Source: Skeletonema tropicum
Lineage: Eukaryota; Bacillariophyta; Thalassiosirophyceae; Thalassiosirales; Thalassiosiraceae
Direction: 5' to 3'
Assembly: GCA_037178625.1 (NCBI GenBank)
Contig: CM074129.1
Coordinates: 4,711,963-4,775,962, forward strand
Length of the DNA: 64,000 nt
Shown here piece after piece: positions 29,236-42,924 of this stretch (its first letter is position 1; every line of letters starts with the position of its first letter). The position numbers were made by a program, and so were the translations under genes. The notes beneath the pieces were generated by a model that was not told the origin of the DNA, made no database searches, and saw nothing but the letters and a program-made list of their open reading frames with translations.

Positions 29236-30375
29236 GTGGCCGAGGTGGTCGACAGTTGCTGTGCTTCCTGCGGCATAGCAGAAATCGATGACATCAAATT
29301 GAAATCATCATGTGATGACTGCGATCTCGTTCGATACTGCAGCGATGAGTGTAAAGAAACTCATCGATCACAACATGAAGCAAACTGCAAAGAACGGGCG
29401 GCTGAATTACGTGACGAATTATTATTCAAGCAGCCCGAGAGCAGCCATCTCGGTGACTGCCCAATCTGCTGTCTGCCATTTTCAATCAACGATAACAAGT
29501 ACCCAACCAAAACAATGCAAACATGCTGCAGTAAATACATTTGCATGGGCTGTTCCTTCGCCGAGGACCTCCGCCAGCGCAGAGAGAACATCCTGCCACT
29601 CACATGCCCATTCTGCCGGCAGCCTGTGCCGGAAGAGGGGGGAGAAATGGAATTGTACGAGATGATTCGCGTGTCTTCGGAAGTTCCAGTGGCAATGGTG
29701 GATTATGGGAAGGAGCTGGACGAGAATGGAGATCGGGATGGAGCGATGGAATATTTTACAAAGGCTGCGGATATGGGTGATGGGGATGCGCATTATCAAT
29801 TGGCACTCATGTATGATGATGACGATGATGATGATGACGATGATATGGCCCATGAAGAAGCTCGACACGACGAGAATGAGATCAATCAGAAGGAAACATA
29901 CCATTTGGAAGAAGCCGCCATTCGAGGTCATACAGATGCCAGATTCAATCTAGCGTGTAATGAAGAGGCGAATGCTAGGATGGACAGAGCAGTGAAACAC
30001 TGGATTATCGCTGCCAACCTTGGCTGTGATGATTCATTACAACAGCTAAAGAAGCATTACAAAAGTGGAGACGTGAACGTGAGCAAAGATGACTTTGCTT
30101 TAGCCCTTCGTGCACATCAAGCTGCAGTCGATGCAACGAAAAGTCCACAGAGGGAGGCAGCAAATTCGTATCATAAAATGGAAAAAGCTAGTTCATTTTT
30201 GGAGGAATTGTTGTTGGAAGGGAACAGCTTCGATGCCATTTTGAAGCTTTTAATCCCCAACGGCAGCTACGATGAAATCATGAAGCTTATTGGCACTGCG
30301 ACCAATGGGAGAGTCTCCAGAGACACGTATGATAAAGTCATGGCGCTTGTAGACCGTGAGAGTGGGAGAAAATAA
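29236..30375 (+). CDS. array copy 3, intact frame, no ATG at the expected start
   Basis: The protein-coding frame is the same as copy 2 (Leu variant). The same TGA-containing junction lies upstream. Confidence 0.55.
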   Translation: MAEVVDSCCASCGIAEIDDIKLKSSCDDCDLVRYCSDECKETHRSQHEANCKERAAELRDELLFKQPESSHLGDCPICCLPFSINDNKYPTKTMQTCCSKYICMGCSFAEDLRQRRENILPLTCPFCRQPVPEEGGEMELYEMIRVSSEVPVAMVDYGKELDENGDRDGAMEYFTKAADMGDGDAHYQLALMYDDDDDDDDDDMAHEEARHDENEINQKETYHLEEAAIRGHTDARFNLACNEEANARMDRAVKHWIIAANLGCDDSLQQLKKHYKSGDVNVSKDDFALALRAHQAAVDATKSPQREAANSYHKMEKASSFLEELLLEGNSFDAILKLLIPNGSYDEIMKLIGTATNGRVSRDTYDKVMALVDRESGRK

Positions 30376-32375
30376 TATTGAGAACTCAACTCTTACGGAG
30401 CACATTATTGTACTCAATTATTGCAATATAACGCACTTGTTTATTATTATATTTAGCAACGCTCAAGAGTTGCTCTGAATAATAATTGAAGATAGCATCA
30501 GCGGTAATATAGTAATACCACTTTATCTGATATTGGTTCATATATATATTGATTATAGAGAGAAGTAAGGTCGCTCGCTTCGCTCGCTCACATCCAAATC
30601 CACCTTTTCTTCTATAACTTCTCTTGCAGCGGTCGTATCAAGACGATAAGCAGTGATTTGGAATCCTCTCACTGCGCTCTATCGATTGGTACTATAATCA
30701 ACGTCAAATATCGACCCGTTGTCAATCGACTTAACTCGAGAGGGGTCTAGATTCTCAAAGGCAGTGCTAAGCTCGCTGCGCTCGCTTCGAATCCGACTTA
30801 CCAAAAAGAGAGGAGATTCACAACAAGACAACCATTCGAATCGGAATCGTCCGAATCGTCGTTTCAAGCTCAATTGATTCGTAAAAAATACGAATAAACA
30901 GAGCTCGTCCTCGCTACCGCTCGCACTCGCTAAACAAACACACTACTTTTAAAGCAGCGCCGTCCATGACGAAAGTAAAAAGATATTGTCTACTGGGATA
31001 GGTTACATCTTGCAGTTTAAGTAGTTGAAGTGTTCACTCGCTTCGCTCGCTCACATAAAATCCGAAAAGACACTACTGTCGATCGGGTAAGATCCACAAT
31101 AACCACTGTGCATCTAATCACTGCTCGGGCGGGGGCCCTCGCTCAACGCTCAATACAGACCCTTTAATGCAGTGTGATCATGTTAGGTTGGTACGGTGTG
31201 CTACTCTTGGTTGTTGGTGGTGGATTGTTTTATTCGTTCATACCAAGGATGCACCAACAACACCATCATTGCCGACGAGACGATACCAATTCGTCCTCCA
31301 CCAGTATCTTCCACACAAGCTGTCGTTGTCGTTGTTGTTGGTGGAGGATGAGTGGGTGAGATACTGCATGCTGCTTGTGATTGGTATTGGTTTGTGTTGG
31401 TGGAGGAGAATGATATGGTGTTTATTGTTAATGTTACTAATATCACTGGCCGAGCGTATAATGTTGTGATGATGGACGGTACATGTGACTATGTTGGACG
31501 GTACACGACGTGACTATCATCATGATGAGGCTGATCTATGTTTCTATGTTGAGTGTCGAAGCCTTTTGACCCACCCCATCGAACCAATCATGTCATTCGC
31601 CTCATTAAGAGAACTGTCTTCAGCGGAGCGTGCGAGGGCCCCTGCCCGAGCAGTGTTTATTGTTGAATTTGAATGGTCTCAAGGTGGTCGCTTTTTTGGA
31701 TCGAGCTGTGATGATTAATAAATCTTACATCCTCAGTGTTGTCGTTCTTTCGCGAGGGCTTTGCCCGAGCAGTGATTAGTAATTATGGCGGTGATGATGG
31801 TATATATCGATAGAGCTTGAAAAGACGATTCCAACGGTTGTTAATTTGTATTATGACTTGGTCAAATTATTTGGACGTTTCATGTGAAAATGTAGCTCCA
31901 GAGCCGAATCTGGCTGTGTCGGTCACTTCTATACCCGTTTTTGACCGAGACGATCCATGTAAAGTCGTCCAATCAGGCCCATTACACGTCTAATCGATAG
32001 AGCTGCTCAACAGCTTTCCAAAACGCCACTTATCGGCTTGATTGGACCGCTAGGAGGTACATAAGATACGACCATTGTTAGGTTGAGGTTGAGTTGAAAG
32101 TTGAAGTATTGTAGTGGAGAAGGTGGTGCCGGAAGCAAGTTCTTGAAATCAAGATGCCCGTCTTCAAAGATCCGCCAACCCACCTCTCACCACGGGCTCA
32201 CCAAACAACAAAATGGCACAGCACGTACTCCTTACTCATTGACAAGTAGTAGCGCAGCAGAGCAAGCTCTCTAAAGTGATATGACCTAAGGCCGCCTGAG
32301 CCTGAGCAGCCCCGACACCAGCTCTACCTATGATGACCACTTACTGAAGATAATTTAAAGACAGAGGCCGAGGCC
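30376..32375. other. array spacer 3, two small indels
   Basis: Differs from spacer 1 by one A fewer in the A-run near 30980 and by a 4 bp insertion near 32059 (ggtacataaga where others have ggtaaga). Inverted-repeat segment at 31114-31779. Confidence 0.65.
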
Positions 32376-33515
32376 GTGGCCGAGGTGGTCGACAGTTGCT
32401 GTGCTTCCTGCGGCATAGCAGAAATCGATGACATCAAATTGAAATCATCATGTGATGACTGCGATCTCGTTCGATACTGCAGCGATGAGTGTAAAGAAAC
32501 TCATCGATCACAACATGAAGCAAACTGCAAAGAACGGGCGGCTGAATTACGTGACGAATTATTATTCAAGCAGCCCGAGAGCAGCCATCTCGGTGACTGC
32601 CCAATCTGCTGTCTGCCATTTTCAATCAACGATAACAAGTACCCAACCAAAACAATGCAAACATGCTGCAGTAAATACATTTGCATGGGCTGTTCCTTCG
32701 CCGAGGACCTCCGCCAGCGCAGAGAGAACATCCTGCCACTCACATGCCCATTCTGCCGGCAGCCTGTGCCGGAAGAGGGGGGAGAAATGGAATTGTACGA
32801 GATGATTCGCGTGTCTTCGGAAGTTCCAGTGGCAATGGTGGATTATGGGAAGGAGCTGGACGAGAATGGAGATCGGGATGGAGCGATGGAATATTTTACA
32901 AAGGCTGCGGATATGGGTGATGGGGATGCGCATTATCAATTGGCACTCATGTATGATGATGACGATGATGATGATGACGATGATATGGCCCATGAAGAAG
33001 CTCGACACGACGAGAATGAGATCAATCAGAAGGAAACATACCATTTGGAAGAAGCCGCCATTCGAGGTCATACAGATGCCAGATTCAATCTAGCGTGTAA
33101 TGAAGAGGCGAATGCTAGGATGGACAGAGCAGTGAAACACTGGATTATCGCTGCCAACCTTGGCTGTGATGATTCATTACAACAGCTAAAGAAGCATTAC
33201 AAAAGTGGAGACGTGAACGTGAGCAAAGATGACTTTGCTTTAGCCCTTCGTGCACATCAAGCTGCAGTCGATGCAACGAAAAGTCCACAGAGGGAGGCAG
33301 CAAATTCGTATCATAAAATGGAAAAAGCTAGTTCATTTTTGGAGGAATTGTTGTTGGAAGGGAACAGCTTCGATGCCATTTTGAAGCTTTTAATCCCCAA
33401 CGGCAGCTACGATGAAATCATGAAGCTTATTGGCACTGCGACCAATGGGAGAGTCTCCAGAGACACGTATGATAAAGTCATGGCGCTTGTAGACCGTGAG
33501 AGTGGGAGAAAATAA
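32376..33515 (+). CDS. array copy 4, intact frame, no ATG at the expected start
   Basis: Leu variant, frame intact to the stop, same junction as copies 2 and 3. Confidence 0.55.
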   Translation: MAEVVDSCCASCGIAEIDDIKLKSSCDDCDLVRYCSDECKETHRSQHEANCKERAAELRDELLFKQPESSHLGDCPICCLPFSINDNKYPTKTMQTCCSKYICMGCSFAEDLRQRRENILPLTCPFCRQPVPEEGGEMELYEMIRVSSEVPVAMVDYGKELDENGDRDGAMEYFTKAADMGDGDAHYQLALMYDDDDDDDDDDMAHEEARHDENEINQKETYHLEEAAIRGHTDARFNLACNEEANARMDRAVKHWIIAANLGCDDSLQQLKKHYKSGDVNVSKDDFALALRAHQAAVDATKSPQREAANSYHKMEKASSFLEELLLEGNSFDAILKLLIPNGSYDEIMKLIGTATNGRVSRDTYDKVMALVDRESGRK

Positions 33516-35512
33516 TATTGAGAACTCAACTCTTACGGAGCACATTATTGTACTCAATTATTGCAATATAACGCACTTGTTTATTATTATATTTAGCAAC
33601 GCTCAAGAGTTGCTCTGAATAATAATTGAAGATAGCATCAGCGGTAATATAGTAATACCACTTTATCTGATATTGGTTCATATATATATTGATTATAGAG
33701 AGAAGTAAGGTCGCTCGCTTCGCTCGCTCACATCCAAATCCACCTTTTCTTCTATAACTTCTCTTGCAGCGGTCGTATCAAGACGATAAGCAGTGATTTG
33801 GAATCCTCTCACTGCGCTCTATCGATTGGTACTATAATCAACGTCAAATATCGACCCGTTGTCAATCGACTTAACTCGAGAGGGGTCTAGATTCTCAAAG
33901 GCAGTGCTAAGCTCGCTGCGCTCGCTTCGAATCCGACTTACCAAAAAGAGAGGAGATTCACAACAAGACAACCATTCGAATCGGAATCGTCCGAATCGTC
34001 GTTTCAAGCTCAATTGATTCGTAAAAAATACGAATAAACAGAGCTCGTCCTCGCTACCGCTCGCACTCGCTAAACAAACACACTACTTTTAAAGCAGCGC
34101 CGTCCATGACGAAAGTAAAAAAGATATTGTCTACTGGGATAGGTTACATCTTGCAGTTTAAGTAGTTGAAGTGTTCACTCGCTTCGCTCGCTCACATAAA
34201 ATCCGAAAAGACACTACTGTCGATCGGGTAAGATCCACAATAACCACTGTGCATCTAATCACTGCTCGGGCGGGGGCCCTCGCTCAACGCTCAATACAGA
34301 CCCTTTAATGCAGTGTGATCATGTTAGGTTGGTACGGTGTGCTACTCTTGGTTGTTGGTGGTGGATTGTTTTATTCGTTCATACCAAGGATGCACCAACA
34401 ACACCATCATTGCCGACGAGACGATACCAATTCGTCCTCCACCAGTATCTTCCACACAAGCTGTCGTTGTCGTTGTTGTTGGTGGAGGATGAGTGGGTGA
34501 GATACTGCATGCTGCTTGTGATTGGTATTGGTTTGTGTTGGTGGAGGAGAATGATATGGTGTTTATTGTTAATGTTACTAATATCACTGGCCGAGCGTAT
34601 AATGTTGTGATGATGGACGGTACATGTGACTATGTTGGACGGTACACGACGTGACTATCATCATGATGAGGCTGATCTATGTTTCTATGTTGAGTGTCGA
34701 AGCCTTTTGACCCACCCCATCGAACCAATCATGTCATTCGCCTCATTAAGAGAACTGTCTTCAGCGGAGCGTGCGAGGGCCCCTGCCCGAGCAGTGTTTA
34801 TTGTTGAATTTGAATGGTCTCAAGGTGGTCGCTTTTTTGGATCGAGCTGTGATGATTAATAAATCTTACATCCTCAGTGTTGTCGTTCTTTCGCGAGGGC
34901 TTTGCCCGAGCAGTGATTAGTAATTATGGCGGTGATGATGGTATATATCGATAGAGCTTGAAAAGACGATTCCAACGGTTGTTAATTTGTATTATGACTT
35001 GGTCAAATTATTTGGACGTTTCATGTGAAAATGTAGCTCCAGAGCCGAATCTGGCTGTGTCGGTCACTTCTATACCCGTTTTTGACCGAGACGATCCATG
35101 TAAAGTCGTCCAATCAGGCCCATTACACGTCTAATCGATAGAGCTGCTCAACAGCTTTCCAAAACGCCACTTATCGGCTTGATTGGACCGCTAGGAGGTA
35201 AGATACGACCATTGTTAGGTTGAGGTTGAGTTGAAAGTTGAAGTATTGTAGTGGAGAAGGTGGTGCCGGAAGCAAGTTCTTGAAATCAAGATGCCCGTCT
35301 TCAAAGATCCGCCAACCCACCTCTCACCACGGGCTCACCAAACAACAAAATGGCACAGCACGTACTCCTTACTCATTGACAAGTAGTAGCGCAGCAGAGC
35401 AAGCTCTCTAAAGTGATATGACCTAAGGCCGCCTGAGCCTGAGCAGCCCCGACACCAGCTCTACCTATGATGACCACTTACTGAAGATAATTTAAAGACA
35501 GAGGCCGAGGCC
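33516..35512. other. array spacer 4
   Basis: As spacer 1; inverted-repeat segment at 34255-34920. Confidence 0.65.
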
Positions 35513-36648
35513 GTGGCCGAGGTGGTCGACAGTTGCTGTGCTTCCTGCGGCATAGCAGAAATCGATGACATCAAATTGAAATCATCATGTGATGACTGCG
35601 ATCTCGTTCGATACTGCAGCGATGAGTGTAAAGAAACTCATCGATCACAACATGAAGCAAACTGCAAAGAACGGGCGGCTGAATTACGTGACGAATTATT
35701 ATTCAAGCAGCCCGAGAGCAGCCATCTCGGTGACTGCCCAATCTGCTGTCTGCCATTTTCAATCAACGATAACAAGTACCCAACCAAAACAATGCAAACA
35801 TGCTGCAGTAAATACATTTGCATGGGCTGTTCCTTCGCCGAGGACCTCCGCCAGCGCAGAGAGAACATCCTGCCACTCACATGCCCATTCTGCCGGCAGC
35901 CTGTGCCGGAAGAGGGGGGAGAAATGGAATTGTACGAGATGATTCGCGTGTCTTCGGAAGTTCCAGTGGCAATGGTGGATTATGGGAAGGAGCTGGACGA
36001 GAATGAGATCGGGATGGAGCGATGGAATATTTTACAAAGGCTGCGGATATGGGTGATGGGGATGCGCATTATCAATTGGCACTCATGTATGATGATGACG
36101 ATGATGATGATGACGATGATATGGCCCATGAAGAAGCTCGACACGACGAGAATGAGATCAATCAGAAGGAAACATACCATTTGGAAGAAGCCGCCATTCG
36201 AGGTCATACAGATGCCAGATTCAATCTAGCGTGTAATGAAGAGGCGAATGCTAGGATGGACAGAGCAGTGAAACACTGGATTATCGCTGCAACCTTGGCT
36301 GTGATGATTCATTACAACAGCTAAAGAAGCATTACAAAAGTGGAGACGTGAACGTGAGCAAAGATGACTTTGCTTTAGCCCTTCGTGCACATCAAGCTGC
36401 AGTCGATGCAACGAAAGTCCACAGAGGGAGGCAGCAAATTCGTATCATAAAATGGAAAAAGCTAGTTCATTTTTGGAGGAATTGTTGTTGGAAGGGAACA
36501 GCTTCGATGCCATTTTGAAGCTTTTAATCCCCAACGGCAGCTACGATGAAATCATGAAGCTATTGGCACTGCGACCAATGGGAGAGTCTCCAGAGACACG
36601 TATGATAAAGTCATGGCGCTTGTAGACCGTGAGAGTGGGAGAAAATAA
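35513..36648 (+). pseudogene. array copy 5, four single-base deletions
   Basis: The frame is lost at about 36004 (GG to G), with further one-base losses near 36291 (CC to C), 36414 (AAAA to AAA) and 36560 (TT to T). The MYND and RING-like segments are intact, but translation then runs into a wrong frame and ends at 36229, losing the Sel1 repeats. All four changes are homopolymer contractions within 560 bp and no substitutions accompany them. Consensus sequence error is therefore a serious alternative to true pseudogenisation. Confidence 0.6.
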
Positions 36649-38646
36649 TATTGAGAACTCAACTCTTACGGAGCACATTATTGTACTCAATTATTGCAAT
36701 ATAACGCACTTGTTTATTATTATATTTAGCAACGCTCAAGAGTTGCTCTGAATAATAATTGAAGATAGCATCAGCGGTAATATAGTAATACCACTTTATC
36801 TGATATTGGTTCATATATATATTGATTATAGAGAGAAGTAAGGTCGCTCGCTTCGCTCGCTCACATCCAAATCCACCTTTTCTTCTATAACTTCTCTTGC
36901 AGCGGTCGTATCAAGACGATAAGCAGTGATTTGGAATCCTCTCACTGCGCTCTATCGATTGGTACTATAATCAACGTCAAATATCGACCCGTTGTCAATC
37001 GACTTAACTCGAGAGGGGTCTAGATTCTCAAAGGCAGTGCTAAGCTCGCTGCGCTCGCTTCGAATCCGACTTACCAAAAAGAGAGGAGATTCACAACAAG
37101 ACAACCATTCGAATCGGAATCGTCCGAATCGTCGTTTCAAGCTCAATTGATTCGTAAAAAATACGAATAAACAGAGCTCGTCCTCGCTACCGCTCGCACT
37201 CGCTAAACAAACACACTACTTTTAAAGCAGCGCCGTCCATGACGAAAGTAAAAAAGATATTGTCTACTGGGATAGGTTACATCTTGCAGTTTAAGTAGTT
37301 GAAGTGTTCACTCGCTTCGCTCGCTCACATAAAATCCGAAAAGACACTACTGTCGATCGGGTAAGATCCACAATAACCACTGTGCATCTAATCACTGCTC
37401 GGGCGGGGGCCCTCGCTCAACGCTCAATACAGACCCTTTAATGCAGTGTGATCATGTTAGGTTGGTACGGTGTGCTACTCTTGGTTGTTGGTGGTGGATT
37501 GTTTTATTCGTTCATACCAAGGATGCACCAACAACACCATCATTGCCGACGAGACGATACCAATTCGTCCTCCACCAGTATCTTCCACACAAGCTGTCGT
37601 TGTCGTTGTTGTTGGTGGAGGATGAGTGGGTGAGATACTGCATGCTGCTTGTGATTGGTATTGGTTTGTGTTGGTGGAGGAGAATGATATGGTGTTTATT
37701 GTTAATGTTACTAATATCACTGGCCGAGCGTATAATGTTGTGATGATGGACGGTACATGTGACTATGTTGGACGGTACAACGACGTGACTATCATCATGA
37801 TGAGGCTGATCTATGTTTCTATGTTGAGTGTCGAAGCCTTTTGACCCACCCCATCGAACCAATCATGTCATTCGCCTCATTAAGAGAACTGTCTTCAGCG
37901 GAGCGTGCGAGGGCCCCTGCCCGAGCAGTGTTTATTGTTGAATTTGAATGGTCTCAAGGTGGTCGCTTTTTTGGATCGAGCTGTGATGATTAATAAATCT
38001 TACATCCTCAGTGTTGTCGTTCTTTCGCGAGGGCTTTGCCCGAGCAGTGATTAGTAATTATGGCGGTGATGATGGTATATATCGATAGAGCTTGAAAAGA
38101 CGATTCCAACGGTTGTTAATTTTTATTATGACTTGGTCAAATTATTTGGACGTTTCATGTGAAAATGTAGCTCCAGAGCCGAATCTGGCTGTGTCGGTCA
38201 CTTCTATACCCGTTTTTGACCGAGACGATCCATGTAAAGTCGTCCAATCAGGCCCATTACACGTCTAATCGATAGAGCTGCTCAACAGCTTTCCAAAACG
38301 CCACTTATCGGCTTGATTGGACCGCTAGGAGGTAAGATACGACCATTGTTAGGTTGAGGTTGAGTTGAAAGTTGAAGTATTGTAGTGGAGAAGGTGGTGC
38401 CGGAAGCAAGTTCTTGAAATCAAGATGCCCGTCTTCAAAGATCCGCCAACCCACCTCTCACCACGGGCTCACCAAACAACAAAATGGCACAGCACGTACT
38501 CCTTACTCATTGACAAGTAGTAGCGCAGCAGAGCAAGCTCTCTAAAGTGATATGACCTAAGGCCGCCTGAGCCTGAGCAGCCCCGACACCAGCTCTACCT
38601 ATGATGACCACTTACTGAAGATAATTTAAAGACAGAGGCCGAGGCC
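36649..38646. other. array spacer 5, one inserted base
   Basis: One extra A near 37780 (tacaacgacg where others have tacacgacg). Carries the T variant in 'ttaatttttatt' near 38118, where spacers 1-4 read 'ttaatttgtatt'. Inverted-repeat segment at 37388-38054. Confidence 0.65.
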
Positions 38647-39787
38647 GTGGCCGAGGTGGTCGACAGTTGCTGTGCTTCCTGCGGCATAGCAGAAATCGAT
38701 GACATCAAATTGAAATCATCATGTGATGACTGCGATCTCGTTCGATACTGCAGCGATGAGTGTAAAGAAACTCATCGATCACAACATGAAGCAAACTGCA
38801 AAGAACGGGCGGCTGAATTACGTGACGAATTATTATTCAAGCAGCCCGAGAGCAGCCATCTCGGTGACTGCCCAATCTGCTGTCTGCCATTTTCAATCAA
38901 CGATAACAAGTACCCAACCAAAACAATGCAAACATGCTGCAGTAAATACATTTGCATGGGCTGTTTCCTTCGCCGAGGACCTCCGCCAGCGCAGAGAGAA
39001 CATCCTGCCACTCACATGCCCATTCTGCCGGCAGCCTGTGCCGGAAGAGGGGGGAGAAATGGAATTGTACGAGATGATTCGCGTGTCTTCGGAAGTTCCA
39101 GTGGCAATGGTGGATTATGGGAAGGAGCTGGACGAGAATGGAGATCGGGATGGAGCGATGGAATATTTTACAAAGGCTGCGGATATGGGTGATGGGGATG
39201 CGCATTATCAATTGGCACTCATGTATGATGATGACGATGATGATGATGACGATGATATGGCCCATGAAGAAGCTCGACACGACGAGAATGAGATCAATCA
39301 GAAGGAAACATACCATTTGGAAGAAGCCGCCATTCGAGGTCATACAGATGCCAGATTCAATCTAGCGTGTAATGAAGAGGCGAATGCTAGGATGGACAGA
39401 GCAGTGAAACACTGGATTATCGCTGCCAACCTTGGCTGTGATGATTCATTACAACAGCTAAAGAAGCATTACAAAAGTGGAGACGTGAACGTGAGCAAAG
39501 ATGACTTTGCTTTAGCCCTTCGTGCACATCAAGCTGCAGTCGATGCAACGAAAAGTCCACAGAGGGAGGCAGCAAATTCGTATCATAAAATGGAAAAAGC
39601 TAGTTCATTTTTGGAGGAATTGTTGTTGGAAGGGAACAGCTTCGATGCCATTTTGAAGCTTTTAATCCCCAACGGCAGCTACGATGAAATCATGAAGCTT
39701 ATTGGCACTGCGACCAATGGGAGAGTCTCCAGAGACACGTATGATAAAGTCATGGCGCTTGTAGACCGTGAGAGTGGGAGAAAATAA
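38647..39787 (+). pseudogene. array copy 6, one-base insertion in the RING-like segment
   Basis: An extra T near 38965 (TGTTTCC where others have TGTTCC) shifts the frame after C-M-G-C. The 5' frame ends at 39192, and the rest of the protein is readable in the next phase to 39787. Again the change is in a homopolymer, so a sequence error is possible. It has the Leu variant. Confidence 0.6.
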
Positions 39788-41784
39788 TATTGAGAACTCA
39801 ACTCTTACGGAGCACATTATTGTACTCAATTATTGCAATATAACGCACTTGTTTATTATTATATTTAGCAACGCTCAAGAGTTGCTCTGAATAATAATTG
39901 AAGATAGCATCAGCGGTAATATAGTAATACCACTTTATCTGATATTGGTTCATATATATATTGATTATAGAGAGAAGTAAGGTCGCTCGCTTCGCTCGCT
40001 CACATCCAAATCCACCTTTTCTTCTATAACTTCTCTTGCAGCGGTCGTATCAAGACGATAAGCAGTGATTTGGAATCCTCTCACTGCGCTCTATCGATTG
40101 GTACTATAATCAACGTCAAATATCGACCCGTTGTCAATCGACTTAACTCGAGAGGGGTCTAGATTCTCAAAGGCAGTGCTAAGCTCGCTGCGCTCGCTTC
40201 GAATCCGACTTACCAAAAAGAGAGGAGATTCACAACAAGACAACCATTCGAATCGGAATCGTCCGAATCGTCGTTTCAAGCTCAATTGATTCGTAAAAAA
40301 TACGAATAAACAGAGCTCGTCCTCGCTACCGCTCGCACTCGCTAAACAAACACACTACTTTTAAAGCAGCGCCGTCCATGACGAAAGTAAAAAAGATATT
40401 GTCTACTGGGATAGGTTACATCTTGCAGTTTAAGTAGTTGAAGTGTTCACTCGCTTCGCTCGCTCACATAAAATCCGAAAAGACACTACTGTCGATCGGG
40501 TAAGATCCACAATAACCACTGTGCATCTAATCACTGCTCGGGCGGGGGCCCTCGCTCAACGCTCAATACAGACCCTTTAATGCAGTGTGATCATGTTAGG
40601 TTGGTACGGTGTGCTACTCTTGGTTGTTGGTGGTGGATTGTTTTATTCGTTCATACCAAGGATGCACCAACAACACCATCATTGCCGACGAGACGATACC
40701 AATTCGTCCTCCACCAGTATCTTCCACACAAGCTGTCGTTGTCGTTGTTGTTGGTGGAGGATGAGTGGGTGAGATACTGCATGCTGCTTGTGATTGGTAT
40801 TGGTTTGTGTTGGTGGAGGAGAATGATATGGTGTTTATTGTTAATGTTACTAATATCACTGGCCGAGCGTATAATGTTGTGATGATGGACGGTACATGTG
40901 ACTATGTTGGACGGTACACGACGTGACTATCATCATGATGAGGCTGATCTATGTTTCTATGTTGAGTGTCGAAGCCTTTTGACCCACCCCATCGAACCAA
41001 TCATGTCATTCGCCTCATTAAGAGAACTGTCTTCAGCGGAGCGTGCGAGGGCCCCTGCCCGAGCAGTGTTTATTGTTGAATTTGAATGGTCTCAAGGTGG
41101 TCGCTTTTTTGGATCGAGCTGTGATGATTAATAAATCTTACATCCTCAGTGTTGTCGTTCTTTCGCGAGGGCTTTGCCCGAGCAGTGATTAGTAATTATG
41201 GCGGTGATGATGGTATATATCGATAGAGCTTGAAAAGACGATTCCAACGGTTGTTAATTTTTATTATGACTTGGTCAAATTATTTGGACGTTTCATGTGA
41301 AAATGTAGCTCCAGAGCCGAATCTGGCTGTGTCGGTCACTTCTATACCCGTTTTTGACCGAGACGATCCATGTAAAGTCGTCCAATCAGGCCCATTACAC
41401 GTCTAATCGATAGAGCTGCTCAACAGCTTTCCAAAACGCCACTTATCGGCTTGATTGGACCGCTAGGAGGTAAGATACGACCATTGTTAGGTTGAGGTTG
41501 AGTTGAAAGTTGAAGTATTGTAGTGGAGAAGGTGGTGCCGGAAGCAAGTTCTTGAAATCAAGATGCCCGTCTTCAAAGATCCGCCAACCCACCTCTCACC
41601 ACGGGCTCACCAAACAACAAAATGGCACAGCACGTACTCCTTACTCATTGACAAGTAGTAGCGCAGCAGAGCAAGCTCTCTAAAGTGATATGACCTAAGG
41701 CCGCCTGAGCCTGAGCAGCCCCGACACCAGCTCTACCTATGATGACCACTTACTGAAGATAATTTAAAGACAGAGGCCGAGGCC
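39788..41784. other. array spacer 6
   Basis: T variant ('ttaatttttatt' near 41257); otherwise as spacer 1. Inverted-repeat segment at 40527-41192. Confidence 0.65.
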
Positions 41785-42924
41785 GTGGCCGAGGTGGTCG
41801 ACAGTTGCTGTGCTTCCTGCGGCATAGCAGAAATCGATGACATCAAATTGAAATCATCATGTGATGACTGCGATCTCGTTCGATACTGCAGCGATGAGTG
41901 TAAAGAAACTCATCGATCACAACATGAAGCAAACTGCAAAGAACGGGCGGCTGAATTACGTGACGAATTATTATTCAAGCAGCCCGAGAGCAGCCATCTC
42001 GGTGACTGCCCAATCTGCTGTCTGCCATTTTCAATCAACGATAACAAGTACCCAACCAAAACAATGCAAACATGCTGCAGTAAATACATTTGCATGGGCT
42101 GTTCCTTCGCCGAGGACCTCCGCCAGCGCAGAGAGAACATCCTGCCACTCACATGCCCATTCTGCCGGCAGCCTGTGCCGGAAGAGGGGGGAGAAATGGA
42201 ATTGTACGAGATGATTCGCGTGTCTTCGGAAGTTCCAGTGGCAATGGTGGATTATGGGAAGGAGCTGGACGAGAATGGAGATCGGGATGGAGCGATGGAA
42301 TATTTTACAAAGGCTGCGGATATGGGTGATGGGGATGCGCATTATCAATTGGCACTCATGTATGATGATGACGATGATGATGATGACGATGATATGGCCC
42401 ATGAAGAAGCTCGACACGACGAGAATGAGATCAATCAGAAGGAAACATACCATTTGGAAGAAGCCGCCATTCGAGGTCATACAGATGCCAGATTCAATCT
42501 AGCGTGTAATGAAGAGGCGAATGCTAGGATGGACAGAGCAGTGAAACACTGGATTATCGCTGCCAACCTTGGCTGTGATGATTCATTACAACAGCTAAAG
42601 AAGCATTACAAAAGTGGAGACGTGAACGTGAGCAAAGATGACTTTGCTTTAGCCCTTCGTGCACATCAAGCTGCAGTCGATGCAACGAAAAGTCCACAGA
42701 GGGAGGCAGCAAATTCGTATCATAAAATGGAAAAAGCTAGTTCATTTTTGGAGGAATTGTTGTTGGAAGGGAACAGCTTCGATGCCATTTTGAAGCTTTT
42801 AATCCCCAACGGCAGCTACGATGAAATCATGAAGCTTATTGGCACTGCGACCAATGGGAGAGTCTCCAGAGACACGTATGATAAAGTCATGGCGCTTGTA
42901 GACCGTGAGAGTGGGAGAAAATAA
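41785..42924 (+). CDS. array copy 7, intact frame, no ATG at the expected start
   Basis: Leu variant; frame intact; TGA-containing junction upstream as in copies 2-4. Confidence 0.55.
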   Translation: MAEVVDSCCASCGIAEIDDIKLKSSCDDCDLVRYCSDECKETHRSQHEANCKERAAELRDELLFKQPESSHLGDCPICCLPFSINDNKYPTKTMQTCCSKYICMGCSFAEDLRQRRENILPLTCPFCRQPVPEEGGEMELYEMIRVSSEVPVAMVDYGKELDENGDRDGAMEYFTKAADMGDGDAHYQLALMYDDDDDDDDDDMAHEEARHDENEINQKETYHLEEAAIRGHTDARFNLACNEEANARMDRAVKHWIIAANLGCDDSLQQLKKHYKSGDVNVSKDDFALALRAHQAAVDATKSPQREAANSYHKMEKASSFLEELLLEGNSFDAILKLLIPNGSYDEIMKLIGTATNGRVSRDTYDKVMALVDRESGRK

